Made by a program: the position numbers and the translations under genes. 64,000 nucleotides of DNA from Anaeramoeba flamelloides. Lineage: Eukaryota > Metamonada > Anaeramoebidae. Positions 46,350 through 57,700 of the stretch are shown here, piece after piece (the stretch's first letter is position 1; the number at the start of each line of letters is the position of its first letter). Under the pieces are notes generated by a model. That model worked only from the letters and a program-made list of their open reading frames with translations, ran no database searches and was not told where the DNA came from. The stretch lies in the NCBI GenBank assembly GCA_027625915.1, contig JANTQA010000057.1, positions 9,982,001-10,046,000 of the forward strand, given 5' to 3'.

Positions 46350-49300
46350 AAAGAGTTTGTGAGATCAAATAATCAAATATTGGAAAAAATAATTTAAAAA
46401 AATGGTTTCTAGATTTCGCTTGCACGACAAGAATAGCACAAAAATTGTAGTCACTTTTTTTCCTTAGCAACACTTTGTTTTTTTGAAATTGTTCTAAATT
46501 TTGAAAGGAATTATAAGATCACAATGCAACAACTTTCAATTTAAAAGTTTTTACAAGTCAAACTTTTAAAAACATGTAATTTAAACAATTTTCCAATTTT
46601 TGGATTTCAAAAAAAGAGTTTCAGGTTATTGAAAGTTTGGAAATATTTTTCTTTTAGATAACTTTCAAAAATTTCAATTAAATTCAAAATGTTATCTTTT
46701 GTTAATTATTATTTTTTTACCCTTTTTTTGGCTTTCAAAAGTTTGTATCAAGTATTTGAAATTTGAAAAAATATTAAAGAATATCAGAGACTGAAATCTT
46801 GCAGACTGTCAGTCTGAAATTTCGAAAAAGTCTTGGAAGTATTTGTATGGATTGTGCTTATCTTGTCATGTGGAAAATGGTTTTTCAGGTTGATTACTCT
46901 TGAAGTGGGAAAAAATATTATTGGTTTCTCCTGGAATTAACAGTATTTTGATCTAGTATTTGTTGAAAAATAAATAGAACAAAATTTTCATTGAACTCAT
47001 AAAAAAAACAGATTTTTTAAATTGATAAAATTTCAAATTTTAAATCCGTAAATCAGTCTCTATTATTAATTTCCTAGAAAGAAATGTAAATTTTGTTGAT
47101 ATATTTTAATGGGTGAGATGTTTTTTTTTCAGACAGCTAAATGAAAATTTTGATCGTATTATTTTGCAATTAACAGTAAAATAAAACTGTCAAGTGTTAA
47201 AAGTCAATAAAATATTCTCATAATAAAAAATCCAAGTTCTAATTCAAAATTATCGAAGATAGATTTTACTATCAAGGTTTTATATCTTCTATATCATTTT
47301 TTCATATTTTCCAAATATAAAAGAACATTCTTTTTCATTTTTTTAATATTTTAACAAAAATAGAAATTTTCATAGCACATTTATAGTTTTTTAAAGAAGT
47401 GCTTAAATTATTATTGAAAAACTATTTTTGAACAATTCAAAACAATACAATTAAAAAAAAATAAGAAAAAAAAACAAAAAGTATTTTTATTTAGTAATTT
47501 TAATATACTAAAAATAAATTAAAAAAATGTATTTCAAACCATCTAAATTGCCTTTCTAGCTAGAAAATTATCAGGTTTAGAGTTTGGATGTAAAATAATT
47601 TTTAAGAAATTTTGTCTCTCGTTTTTATGTTTTTCAAAGGAGTTTAAGGAAGTTAAATCATATATTCTTTTAAAAATAGATTGAATTTTTTACATGAAAA
47701 TACTTTTTTTCTAATTTAATATTGTATTATATTAGTTTTTTTTCTTCTATTTTTTTTTCTAAACTTTTAATTTGATTATTTTTTTCTTTCTTTTTTTTAT
47801 GGAATTCACTAGAAAAAAAATAAATTATCCTAGAAAATATTAAGTAGCATTCAGAGAATTAAGATAGAATAACACTTTTTTTAATAGAGTGAATATATAT
47901 TTATTAGTAACAAATCTAACTGTGCGTCCTTTTTCTTTGAAAGTTTCAGTGATAAAAAATTCATAATACTGATTTAAAAAAAAGTGATGTTTTTTTTTTT
48001 TTTTGTTTTTTTTTTTATTTTTTAATTTTTGAAATATCATATTTTTATGTATTCAGAACAATTTTCGTATGTAATAGTAGACGGGTTTAATAATTACTTG
48101 TCTTAAATACTTTTAAAAATTATTATTATTTATTACATTATTCTGTGATTAACAATTTTTAAAGTGTTGATTATATCTTGATTCTGGTCTTAAAATTCTT
48201 TCTTAAAAGTTTGAAATATGTTTTTTTTTTCTTATATTTTTTTTGACCAGAAATTTTTGAGTATTGATTACTTCTGGTTCATTAAAAATTTCCCTTGAGA
48301 ATTGAATCAGTATTATTTACAATTTTTTAAAGTTTAATAGTTTGTTTTTAAGTGTTATTTCTTTTTTAATTTCAGTCACTATTTGATAATTTGAAAGGTG
48401 GATGACCACTATTCGATTGTTACTGTTTTTTATTTCAATAAATTATATTTTTATTAGTTTTGTATGTTCTTTGTAATATTTTAATGTTTGTTCTTTCCCC
48501 TTTTAACCATATATTTTCGATTTTTTTAGGTCGATATTTTAACTTTTAATCTTTTTTTGAAGAATATCATATATTAATAATATATGAAGAAAAATAAAAT
48601 AATAATTCTTTTCAACAATTTTTTTTTAATTAGAATTTGTTATCATAAAATTTTTAACGATTTCAATTATACTTCTAAATCAAAAAAAACAAAGTATTTT
48701 ATATTTTAAATCTTGAAAAAAATATTCTAAATTTTCGATCTTATTGGTATACTTTCAAAATCTTAAAAAAAGCCATTTTCGGAATGTTAATCAGTTGATA
48801 CTTATTCACCAGTTTTCAGCTTTAACACCAAAAAATTCTAAGGGTTTCTTTTACAAATACTGTATTCATAAAGGAAAACATTAAAAATATTTAAAAAAGT
48901 CGAAAAAATAAAAAAAAAATAAAAAAAAAATTATAAAATGAACAAAATTTAAATTGTAGATACATTTTTTATTGTATATCTATGAAAATAGGGTATAAGT
49001 CTTCCTAAATTTTGATTTCCGGAACTAATTTCAAAAAAAAAATAATTTTTAACAGCAATATTTAAACTATATAAAGTTGCAGGATGATCAACTACTAATA
49101 ATAACTACAAGCGTTAACACAATATACAGTACTTCCAAAAAAAAAAAAAAGGATATTTTTTTTTTACATTTTATGAAAAATCCTTGTCGTTAGTCGTTTT
49201 ATTCCGATATTTTTAATATCAAATTATATTAAAATATTAATACAAATTATAAAGGTCTCTATTGTATTAGTTTGAAAATATATTCATAAAGATATTTCCA

Positions 49301-49609
49301 AAAAAAAATCAAAAATTGCACTTTTTATAGAGAAAAATACATCCCAAATTTTGGTAAAAAGGGTGATAATATGATACAGAGACTAAATATTTTTCAAAAA
49401 TAAAATACAGTCATAAGTTTCCCTTTCTATTGGAAATTTGTGGAGATTGTCCCCTCTTCATTATTATGAAAAAATATAATTGAAAAATAAAAGTTAAACA
49501 AAACTACAACTTCAATTATTATTTCATCCTTGAATAATCGAGTTTATTCAAAACATAATCAACATTAAATTTCTTAAAATTCATGGAGCTGTTGTTTTTA
49601 TTGTTGTTA
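46350..49609. other. Long AT-rich intergenic stretch
   Basis: The first few hundred bases should hold the VPS60 promoter. No gene or named repeat recognised in 3.2 kb. Confidence 0.45.
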
Positions 49610-49770
49610 GTATAACCAACTTTTTTAAAAGTCTCTAGTCTAGAAAAAAAGGTCTATTTTGGAGTAAAAAAATTTAAATGGATGACTATGATTTTTTAAA
49701 AAACTCCACTTAAGGATATTTTTTGAAGATATAATAACTAATAGTTTTGAAAACACTCTTATCATCTAAA
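49610..49770 (-). repeat. Rep-I, copy 2
   Basis: Diverged copy of 33770-33990 (AAAAGTCTCTAGTCTAGA, AATAACTAATAGTTTTGA shared). The coding-like frame of copy 1 is not kept. Confidence 0.4.
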
Positions 49771-49814
49771 AAAACTCAAACACAGAAAAAAAAATAAATG
49801 ATGATAAATATTGA

Positions 49815-49965
49815 GAGTGTCCGTAGAGTGCCGCAGAGTGTCTAGCTTTCTTTTTATTTCTCAAATTAAAAAAGTGATAACGGCGGTTTTCAGAATTCAA
49901 AAGAATGGAGAAAAATCAAATATTTTACTCAATTCTTTTAAATTCTGGAAAACCTAACCAAAAAT
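49815..49965 (+). repeat. Rep-C mosaic repeat, copy 4
   Basis: Tandem GAGTGTCCGTAGAGTGCCGC at 49818 followed by a palindrome at about 49888-49953: TTTTCAGAATTCAAAAGAAT against TTCTTTTAAATTCTGGAAAA. Confidence 0.6.
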
Positions 49966-50563
49966 CAAAAAAAAAAATATTTTTTCCAATTTAAAATGAA
50001 CCAAAAATTCCTTAATAATCAAAATAATTGATTCCTTATTTGAAAGATATTTATCATATTTAAAATACTTTTAAAATAAGAAAATAAACTCTTAGCTAAA
50101 AGCAAAAAAGTTTTCAAATTTTTTACTATTAAATTGAAAAAAAATATTACTAGAAAATTGGATTTTTCAACTTAAATTGTAAAATATCTTGAAAAATATT
50201 TTTTGATCAAAGATCTTTTATTAACCAATAGTTTTTATTCTAATTGAAATTAGTAAAAAGGGTAAAATTAGCAAAAATGTAATTTTTTTTGAAAAAATTT
50301 TTTCATGATCATTTTATGTAAACAATATTTTCAATCATAAAGAAAAAAGAATCGCCCAATTTTCCTTTGGAAATAACTCTGGAGTATTGATGACTAAAAA
50401 GATCAAATTAATTTATTATTACAATAACATACTAATAATTAAATTAGATATTTCGTAATAATAATTTATTGATTGTTAATAATAATTTAATGGCTGTTAA
50501 TAATTTTTTATATTTTAATATTTTTAAAAGGGTTGGGTTGAATAAGGATATTTTTTACTATAA

Positions 50564-50749
50564 ATGTTTCGATATTTTTTCAAAATAACTTCAACAATAT
50601 TCCTTTTGTCCTATTTCAAGAACCCTGTTGTTAAGAGTTGCATTCGCTCCCCAACTGTGTTAAAGTGTGGTATTATTTTACTTCCACTTCTCAAAAAGGT
50701 TTTTCATGTAAAGAAATTTGATAAAAAAAAACTGATTCCAAAACTTTAG
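50564..50749 (+). pseudogene. Possible exon fragment beside a transposon
   Basis: After an acceptor-like CCTATTTCAAG the frame reads NPVVKSCIRSPTVLKCGIIL, then LPLLKKVFHVKKFD, with less biased codons than the surroundings. It lies just upstream of the TTAA-flanked element. No partner exon or family recognised. Confidence 0.18.
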
Positions 50750-50826
50750 AAATCAATACATACTAAAATAATTAAAATTAAAAATATATCTTTGAATAAA
50801 AATTATAAACAATAAAATAACTTTAA

Positions 50827-52203
50827 GGGGGTAGCCACGGTAAAGAAAAATTTTTCACTTTTTTGCAATTCTGAAGAGGATCAGAAAATAACATTTTTTA
50901 CTTTGGCTGTAACTCATTGATTTTTATTATTTAAAGTACTTCATTCATTAAATTTTTTAAATTTTTTTTTCAAAGTATCAAAGAAATTACCACAGTAGAA
51001 TGTTGAGTTGAATTGCTAAAAATAGTATTTTGAATGTTGAATAACTTATCTTTTATCCTTATCTCAACATTCTATTGTGGCATTTAATTTTAACATTTTT
51101 TTAAATTTTCATCATTTTTGAGATTTTTTTAATCCTGACAACATAAAGCAATTAGAAATATTTCTTTATTAGTGGCATTGGGGATTAATGGATTTTGTTT
51201 AAAAAGAACAACCATATTACAATTGAGAGAATCATAAAAGGAAACATAAATGGGACTTAAATAGCTAGAAGATTCAAAAAAAAAGAATAATTAAGTCAAA
51301 TTATTACTTTTTAGGATTTTAAATCGTTGGGTTTAGTGGAATATGAGAAGTAAATATGATTATATGTTATCAAAGTTTAAACCACAAAATAGCCATAAGT
51401 TTTATTCAAAGAATCTGAAATTATCATCCCCCAAAAAAAAAAAAAAAACTAAACCCCATTCCAAAAATTTGGACACATCTAAAATCAAAAATAGGGAAAC
51501 AACAACTCAATTTATTGTATTTTTCCAAACTTAATATAAAACCAGATTTAAGTAACATAGTATTAATGTTTTTTAAGTAATCATTTTCATCCAAATATAA
51601 GAAAACAATATAAAACAAAAAATCAAAACAAGTGTGTCCAAAATAAGGAAACGAGCTGAAATGAAATAGTTTGAACAAAAAATATATTGGTTGATTTGTT
51701 AAAATTACACCAACAATGGTTGATCGATCAAATGATAAGATACCATGCACTGGTTGTATGTGGATTTTTCAATTTAAGAAACTCAACTGTAACCATCTAT
51801 CAACCATTGATTAAAAAATTACAGATCTAACAAAACCGATTAAGTAACTGAAAAAAGAAAATGAAAACAAAAACAAAAAAGACAAAAAATGAAATAGTTT
51901 TTTAAATTAAAATTAATTTACAATTGGATGTAAATCATGTTATTGTTATTTTTCCAACTGTTTAAACTGTGCCCAAATTAATGGAATTAAGTTTATTTTA
52001 ATAAAAAAATAAAAAAAAAAAAAAAAACTATTTTATCAATATAATCTCTTTTTTTTAAATTGTTGAACATTACTAAAAAAAAAATATCAAATAATTTTTT
52101 TAAAAAAATTGTTAGAGAATCTACGATCACACGCCACTAAAATAAAATGTTCTTATCTCATCTCTCTCAAATTTTTATCAGGCCTTATGGTGTAGCTACC
52201 CCC
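50827..52203. mobile_element. TTAA-flanked inverted-repeat DNA transposon (1.38 kb)
   Basis: Ends GGGGGTAGCCACGG and GTGTAGCTACCCCC sit between TTAA at 50823-50826 and TTAA at 52204-52207. Imperfect inverted similarity continues about 100 bases inward: GATCAGAAAATAACATTTTT on the left against the complement of AAAATGTTCTTATCTCATC on the right. TTAA target duplications are typical of piggyBac elements, though G-run ends are unusual for that family. An internal palindrome (ACAGTAGAATGTTGAG... / CTCAACATTCTATTGTG) lies at about 50992-51082. No transposase frame survives. Rep-G sequence is present inside (51715-51970). Confidence 0.7.
51715..51970 (+). repeat. Rep-G diverged copy inside the TTAA-flanked element
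   Basis: Shares GGTTGATCGATCAAATGATA, AACTCAACTGTAACCATC-type blocks and a TTATTTTTCCAACTGTTTAA segment with 8970-9230, in the same order. Confidence 0.45.
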
Positions 52204-52809
52204 TTAAGTCACCCAATGTTAAATGTGTATTTGTCACATACTCCATGAGTGTCTTGAAACCTAAAAAGGGTATTATGAAATCTACCTTCTGATGATTGAC
52301 AAAACTACAAAGAACAAAAAAAAAATTCTTATAATTGGTCTAGAAAAAAAAATTCGAATAACAATAAAAATTTTCTAACACAAATTCTCTATTCCAAAAA
52401 ATTCAAAAAATAAAACTAAAAAAAAAAATCAATAGGATCTCTATTAGAAAAAAAATCAAATAACAAAAAAATAAAAGAATTCTCAATTCCAAAAAAAATT
52501 AATTAGAAAAAATTCATCCAATAGTATTACAAAAATATAAATAATAACAAAGGGTTTTAAAAGTATTATCAAGTTGATAAATCAAATTTAAAAAACAAAT
52601 TACAATTTCCTTATTTTATATTTCCAAATGGTGCAAATTCTTCAATTTAAAACAAAGTGTTTATTAAAAGTATATACAATAAATTTAATTCAATTTAATC
52701 TAATTTATAGATGTTTTGTAACGTTCTATTTTTTGATAAAATGAGGAATTTATAACATTCTTGAGATTAAAATAATTAATTTGAGAAACAAAAATAAAAA
52801 AATGAAAAA

Positions 52810-53010
52810 AATTAAATCACCGAGATCTCAAATATTACCCAAGAGTGGCAATTTGAAATTAAAACAGTTGTTTTCAAAATTATAATTCAAAACCATTCTA
52901 ATAAGAAATTGGGTGTCGATCTTTGACACTTTTTTCTCAAAAATATACTCTTTTTTGATTGTTGAATTGTTGGAGATTGATAACAATTCATATTTGGTTA
53001 GTTTTTGATT
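52810..53010 (-). repeat. Rep-H repeat, copy 2
   Basis: Complement of the 24040-24200 repeat. On the minus strand a 64-codon frame (52828-53022) covers it, but in copy 1 the same region is broken, so I treat it as a repeat, not a gene. Confidence 0.5.
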
Positions 53011-53192
53011 GTTCTGAGGCACCCATAAAAATTACAACATTTTTTTTTTTTTCAATTCTGAAAAATTATTTTTAATCATAAGGACTGGGTCCTTAAGCAA
53101 TTTTCGGAAACAAATCAATATTCTTAAACATTTTAAACTTGTAAAAGCAACTCTAACAAATATTTCAAGGTGTGGTTGGAATTAATTTTTGT

Positions 53193-53372
53193 TTAAGGAG
53201 CTATAATCTATTATTATTTTTTTTTGACCAATTTCTAAATAAGTGCTACTTATCAAGAAATACGTTTAATATGATATTAAACAGGGTTTTTCAAAACTAA
53301 GTAATTGGTAAAAAATTTTCTCAATCTCTATTAAATTTTGGTAAAATAATTTAATAGAGACTAGTTCCTTAA
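53193..53372. mobile_element. Rep-D MITE, second short copy
   Basis: About 180 bases with ends TTTAAGGAGCTATAATCTAT (worn) and AATAGAGACTAGTTCCTTAA. Internal blocks GACCAATTTCTAAATAAGTG and AATTGGTAAAAAATTTTCTC match both the 0.94-kb element at 22973 and the other short copy at 32531 (complement). Confidence 0.65.
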
Positions 53373-53379
53373 AGAATTA

Positions 53380-54789
53380 AAAGAGAAATTGTCAAATAGT
53401 AGGATTAAATACTATTGTTCACCCGTTAGGTAAAGGTGTAAAAATTGTTAACAATTGCGAAAATGTTCGCATTATTTTGTAAAAAAAAATAACAAATGTC
53501 TAAATTCAATTGAGATTCTAGAACTCTTTCAATATCGTTTTTATCGGCAATTTCCACTTTTCAAATCGAAATGGATTCTTTTAGAAAAAACTTGAAAAAA
53601 ATGTTGAAAAAATCAATGAATCAGTAACAAAGTGATTCTATCTTGGGCGTTTTTGATAGCCAAATTTAAAAGCAAAAGAATGATACAAAACAAAATTTTA
53701 AGAACAGAATCTTAAAACCTAACAAGTGGACTAATTTTCAAAGTATAAATCAAATTTTCAAAAATTAACATCATCATAACTTTCAAAAATTAGCCCAACC
53801 AAGAAATGATGGAAAAAAAAAATTTTAAAAACTGATTTGTTGATCTACTTTCTTTTAGGTTAATTGTTTTTTAATAACTAGTAAAAATGTTGTTTTGTTA
53901 TTATCAAAGACTGTAATTCAGTTGAATAAAATTGTACCCCAAACGGTAGCAACAGTGTGGATGGATCTGCAATTCATCTTTAGAAAATAATACACAGCAA
54001 AATAATTATCTGACTTAAAAATATTGTTAGAAATAGACATGAGCCAATTCACTAGAAATTTGTTGAACTTTTTTCTAACCCAGAAACCTGCTTTAGAATT
54101 ATTGGTTACAGTATTCAGAGAATTCTTGAAAATTAATAAAAGTTTTTTTTTACAAGAGACACTTTAAAAGTTACTCAAACTGAAAAAGTAATTCCAAGAC
54201 GAATAAATATTTTCACTTCTTAAAAGCAAGTAACAATCGAGGTTAACAAAGGAGTTTTCTCAAATAATAATCATGGTAATCTGTCAAAAAGGAGTTAACA
54301 AAATAAAATAATTCAATGACATTTATAAAAATATTTAAAAAGGAAATTTGGACAAAGTGTTCAGATTAGTTTTTAAATTGATGATTTAAAAGGGTTTTCT
54401 TCTTACTATTCTTGAAAATCTGAGTTCCCCTTTTTTTAAAGAGACAATTTTTCCAAAATCAGTTTTTAAATTTTTGAACTATCACAAAAACAAAAATCTA
54501 AAAAATGTTTCTTTTCGAGTGTTGTTAAAACAGAAAATAATCTTAAATTTGAAGCTCACATCTAAATTTCAAATTAGTTGAATTGAAATAAATTAATTTT
54601 TTGAAAAATTCTGTTATCAACAGAATACGCACGTGAGTCACTAAAATAACAAAAACTGTCCAGAACTGAAAACTTTTCTGTAATTAATTTGTGCTTTCTT
54701 CTTTAAATTATTCAGATTTTAAAACGATCATTTTTATCCTTTTCCTCGCTTTCAAACTAACATAACACCAAAAATTAACTTTTAATCAA
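53380..54789. other. Intergenic stretch, upstream region of the ANTH gene
   Basis: No gene recognised. A CACGTGAGTCAC motif at about 54631 (E-box-like plus AP-1-like) lies 160 bases before the ANTH start; its function is unknown. Confidence 0.4.
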
Positions 54790-57700
54790 ATGTCTCTTAA
54801 AAAGTGGGTAAAAAACAAATCTTCCTTAGTCTCTGCAAATTCAGAACTTGAAATAAGGATTGTTAAAGCAACCAACCATAATTTTGTCATCCCAAAAAAG
54901 AAGCATGTGGAATATTTAAAAAAACAAACTCATGTCATTGGAGCTATCAACGGGCAAATGGCCAGGCTTATTGCTCAAAGATTCAAAAAAAAGTCCTATG
55001 TCCTTGTTTTCAAATCGTTACTTTTGTTGCATAATCTAACGAACGAAGGCCATAAGAATTTTATCTCAACTTTTGCTTCGCAGCAATCGAATTCTGGTTT
55101 CTTTGGGCTGAGCCATTTCAAAGATCTGTCAACGCCAAAGGCTTTTGAGTACAATGAATTCATTAGGCAATATTCTGCTTATTTGGAAGAAAAATTGGTT
55201 GTTTTTAATCAAATCCGTTTTTCAATCAATCATGATATACATGGATCAAAAACGACCAAATACAAATCCTCTGGTATCCCCAAAATCATTAAAGAGTTGC
55301 CTTCTTACCAAGAAATGTTAAATTTGGTCTTTAAGTGTGAAGTAAAAATACCTTTCTTTCCTTTTTTTTTTTTTTTTTTTCTTCTTCTTCTTATTTTTCT
55401 TGTTCTTTTTCTACTTTTCTTTCTCTTTCTTCCACAAAAAACATTTAAATAACTCTTTTACAAATATATCACAACATATTTTGAAAAAAACTTTTCACCC
55501 TAATGCTTACCCCTTCATTTTATTTGCATGTTAATTTAATCTCAAAAAAAATTATTTTTTAAAAATTTAGTTTGGTTCGATGATGAATGATCCCTTATTT
55601 AATGAAGCCTATTATTTGTTAAGCCAAGATGTTACAAAACTTTATCAAATAATTAATGACGCATCATTCAAAATTATAGGTACTTTACCCAATTTATTTT
55701 TTCTTTTTTTATTTTATTATTTTTTATTTTTTTATTTATTTTTTTTTTTCTTTCAAGAAGACTGTTTTTGTGAAAAAGAATTTTTTATTTTTTTTATTTT
55801 TTTATTCAAGCTAAAAATAAGTGAGAACAAAACTCAAAAACCGTTCGTTGGTGTTATTATGAAAAGCTTGATTCGTGAATTTTAAATTTGTGTTTTTAAA
55901 CATTTTTTGTTTATATCTTTAAGTTCTTATTCCACTTTCCTTGTTGTTTTTTTTGCTTTCAAGAATAAAGCCATTACTGAAAATAAAAGAAAAAGCAGAA
56001 CTACATACTAAATATCTCGTCTTAATATAAGAAAGAACTCATCTAAATTCAACTCTTATTTTGATTTTATTTTTTCTTAAAATTCTTAAAAGTTCAAACA
56101 AAACAAACCCTGTTTCGAAAATAATAAAAAAAAAAAAAAGTAAAAATTAATTGATGTGAATCAGTCAATTGTAATCAGAGAAAAGCAATTTAATTTTCAA
56201 TGAGTTGGTTGACTTCAATAATTGAGAAAAAGAAATTTTTTTTAAAAATGTTTGTTTGCTTCTTTTTTTGATTACATTTTCACAAAAAAAACTTGCTTAT
56301 TTTGAATTTCGTTTCGGAAACATTGTTTTCGTTGGCGTTTTTTCATGGGATTATTTCTTTTCGAAAATTTTTTCAACTTTTTGGAAAACTTAACGTGCTA
56401 CATTCCAAACAAATTCAACAGATATTACAAATGCACTCCTTTTCGAATTTTCAAGAACCTTACGATCTTTTATTCAAGATTAAAATAAATATATTTTTTC
56501 TTAAGAAAAGGTTTTTTTTTTTGGTTTTTATTTTTTGTTCTACTCTAAAACTTCACTTACCAAGTCCTTAAAAAAATACACAAAGAAGATATTTTAAAAA
56601 TTATTTTTTTATTGTCAAGTCAGTTATTAGTCTAAAAGTTCTCAGAACTCAATAAAATTTAATAATTTCCCGATAAACCAATACCACCCTTCAGAACTAA
56701 TTCGCAGCAAGTTGGGTATTTACAATAGAACAAAAAAATTAAAACTCTCTTTTGACAAAAAATATATTTTAATCTGTGAATAAAAGATCGTAAGTACCTT
56801 AACCAAAATAAAAGGGTGGTGTTTGTAATGTATGCCCAGAATTTGTTTTGAATGTACCACCTTAATTATGCTAAAGACATTAATTATACCCTCTGTTAAT
56901 AACCCAAAAAATTTTTTTATTGAGTTTTTTTTTTATTATGAAAATTGAAAATGGTAATGTTTTCTTTTACAATATTTTGATAAAACCCCAAGTCCTTTTA
57001 ACGTGTTATTATAAAATCAAATTAAAATTAAATATTCGTTTCTATACAAAACAAATATATACATTAGTATTTCAAATTTAAATCAAACAAAATTCAAGTT
57101 GATTATCATTTTTTCAATTCTAAAATCTGACTTTCCTTTAGATTCTTATTTCATCCAACAGATATATTTATCTATAGTATAAAAAAGTATCAAGCAAACG
57201 AATTGAGATCACAACTTAGAATCTATTTCTTTGAAAACTCAATTTGTAAAAAAAAAATAAAAAAAAATGGGGAAAAAGTAAGTGAAAATTTTTTACCCAT
57301 TTATTATTCCAATACCAGTATATATAATATAGTCACAAAATAACGAAACACTCAATCAAATTAATTAGTTCTACAAGATTGAAAATTTTAAATTCATTAG
57401 ATAAACATTAAAGTTTTATATTTATTTGGTATAATATTGAATCTAATTTTATACTTTTTGTTTTCGTTGTTAACTGTTTATTAAATAAAAAATAAAATAG
57501 AATTTTGGATCCCTTTTGTTCAAAATAAATATCTCCCAAATTATTCCAAAACATTTACATTTTATGAAAATTAAATTAAACACCAAATAATGAACAGTAT
57601 TAATAGATTTTTTTAATTTAAAAACAAAATTTTCGAGTTATTTTTTTTATTTTTTCCAACAATAGAAAATAATTTCATAATAAAAAAATGTAATTCAAAA

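Noticed and set aside
52828-53022. 64-codon minus-strand frame
   Set aside because: Lies in the Rep-H repeat, whose other copy does not keep the frame.
56293-56571. Open frame in the ANTH intron (QILQMHSFSNFQEPYDLL) considered as the next ANTH exon
   Set aside because: It starts at a TTG, has no in-phase acceptor upstream, and the segment at 59518 supplies the expected ANTH helices with a perfect junction.
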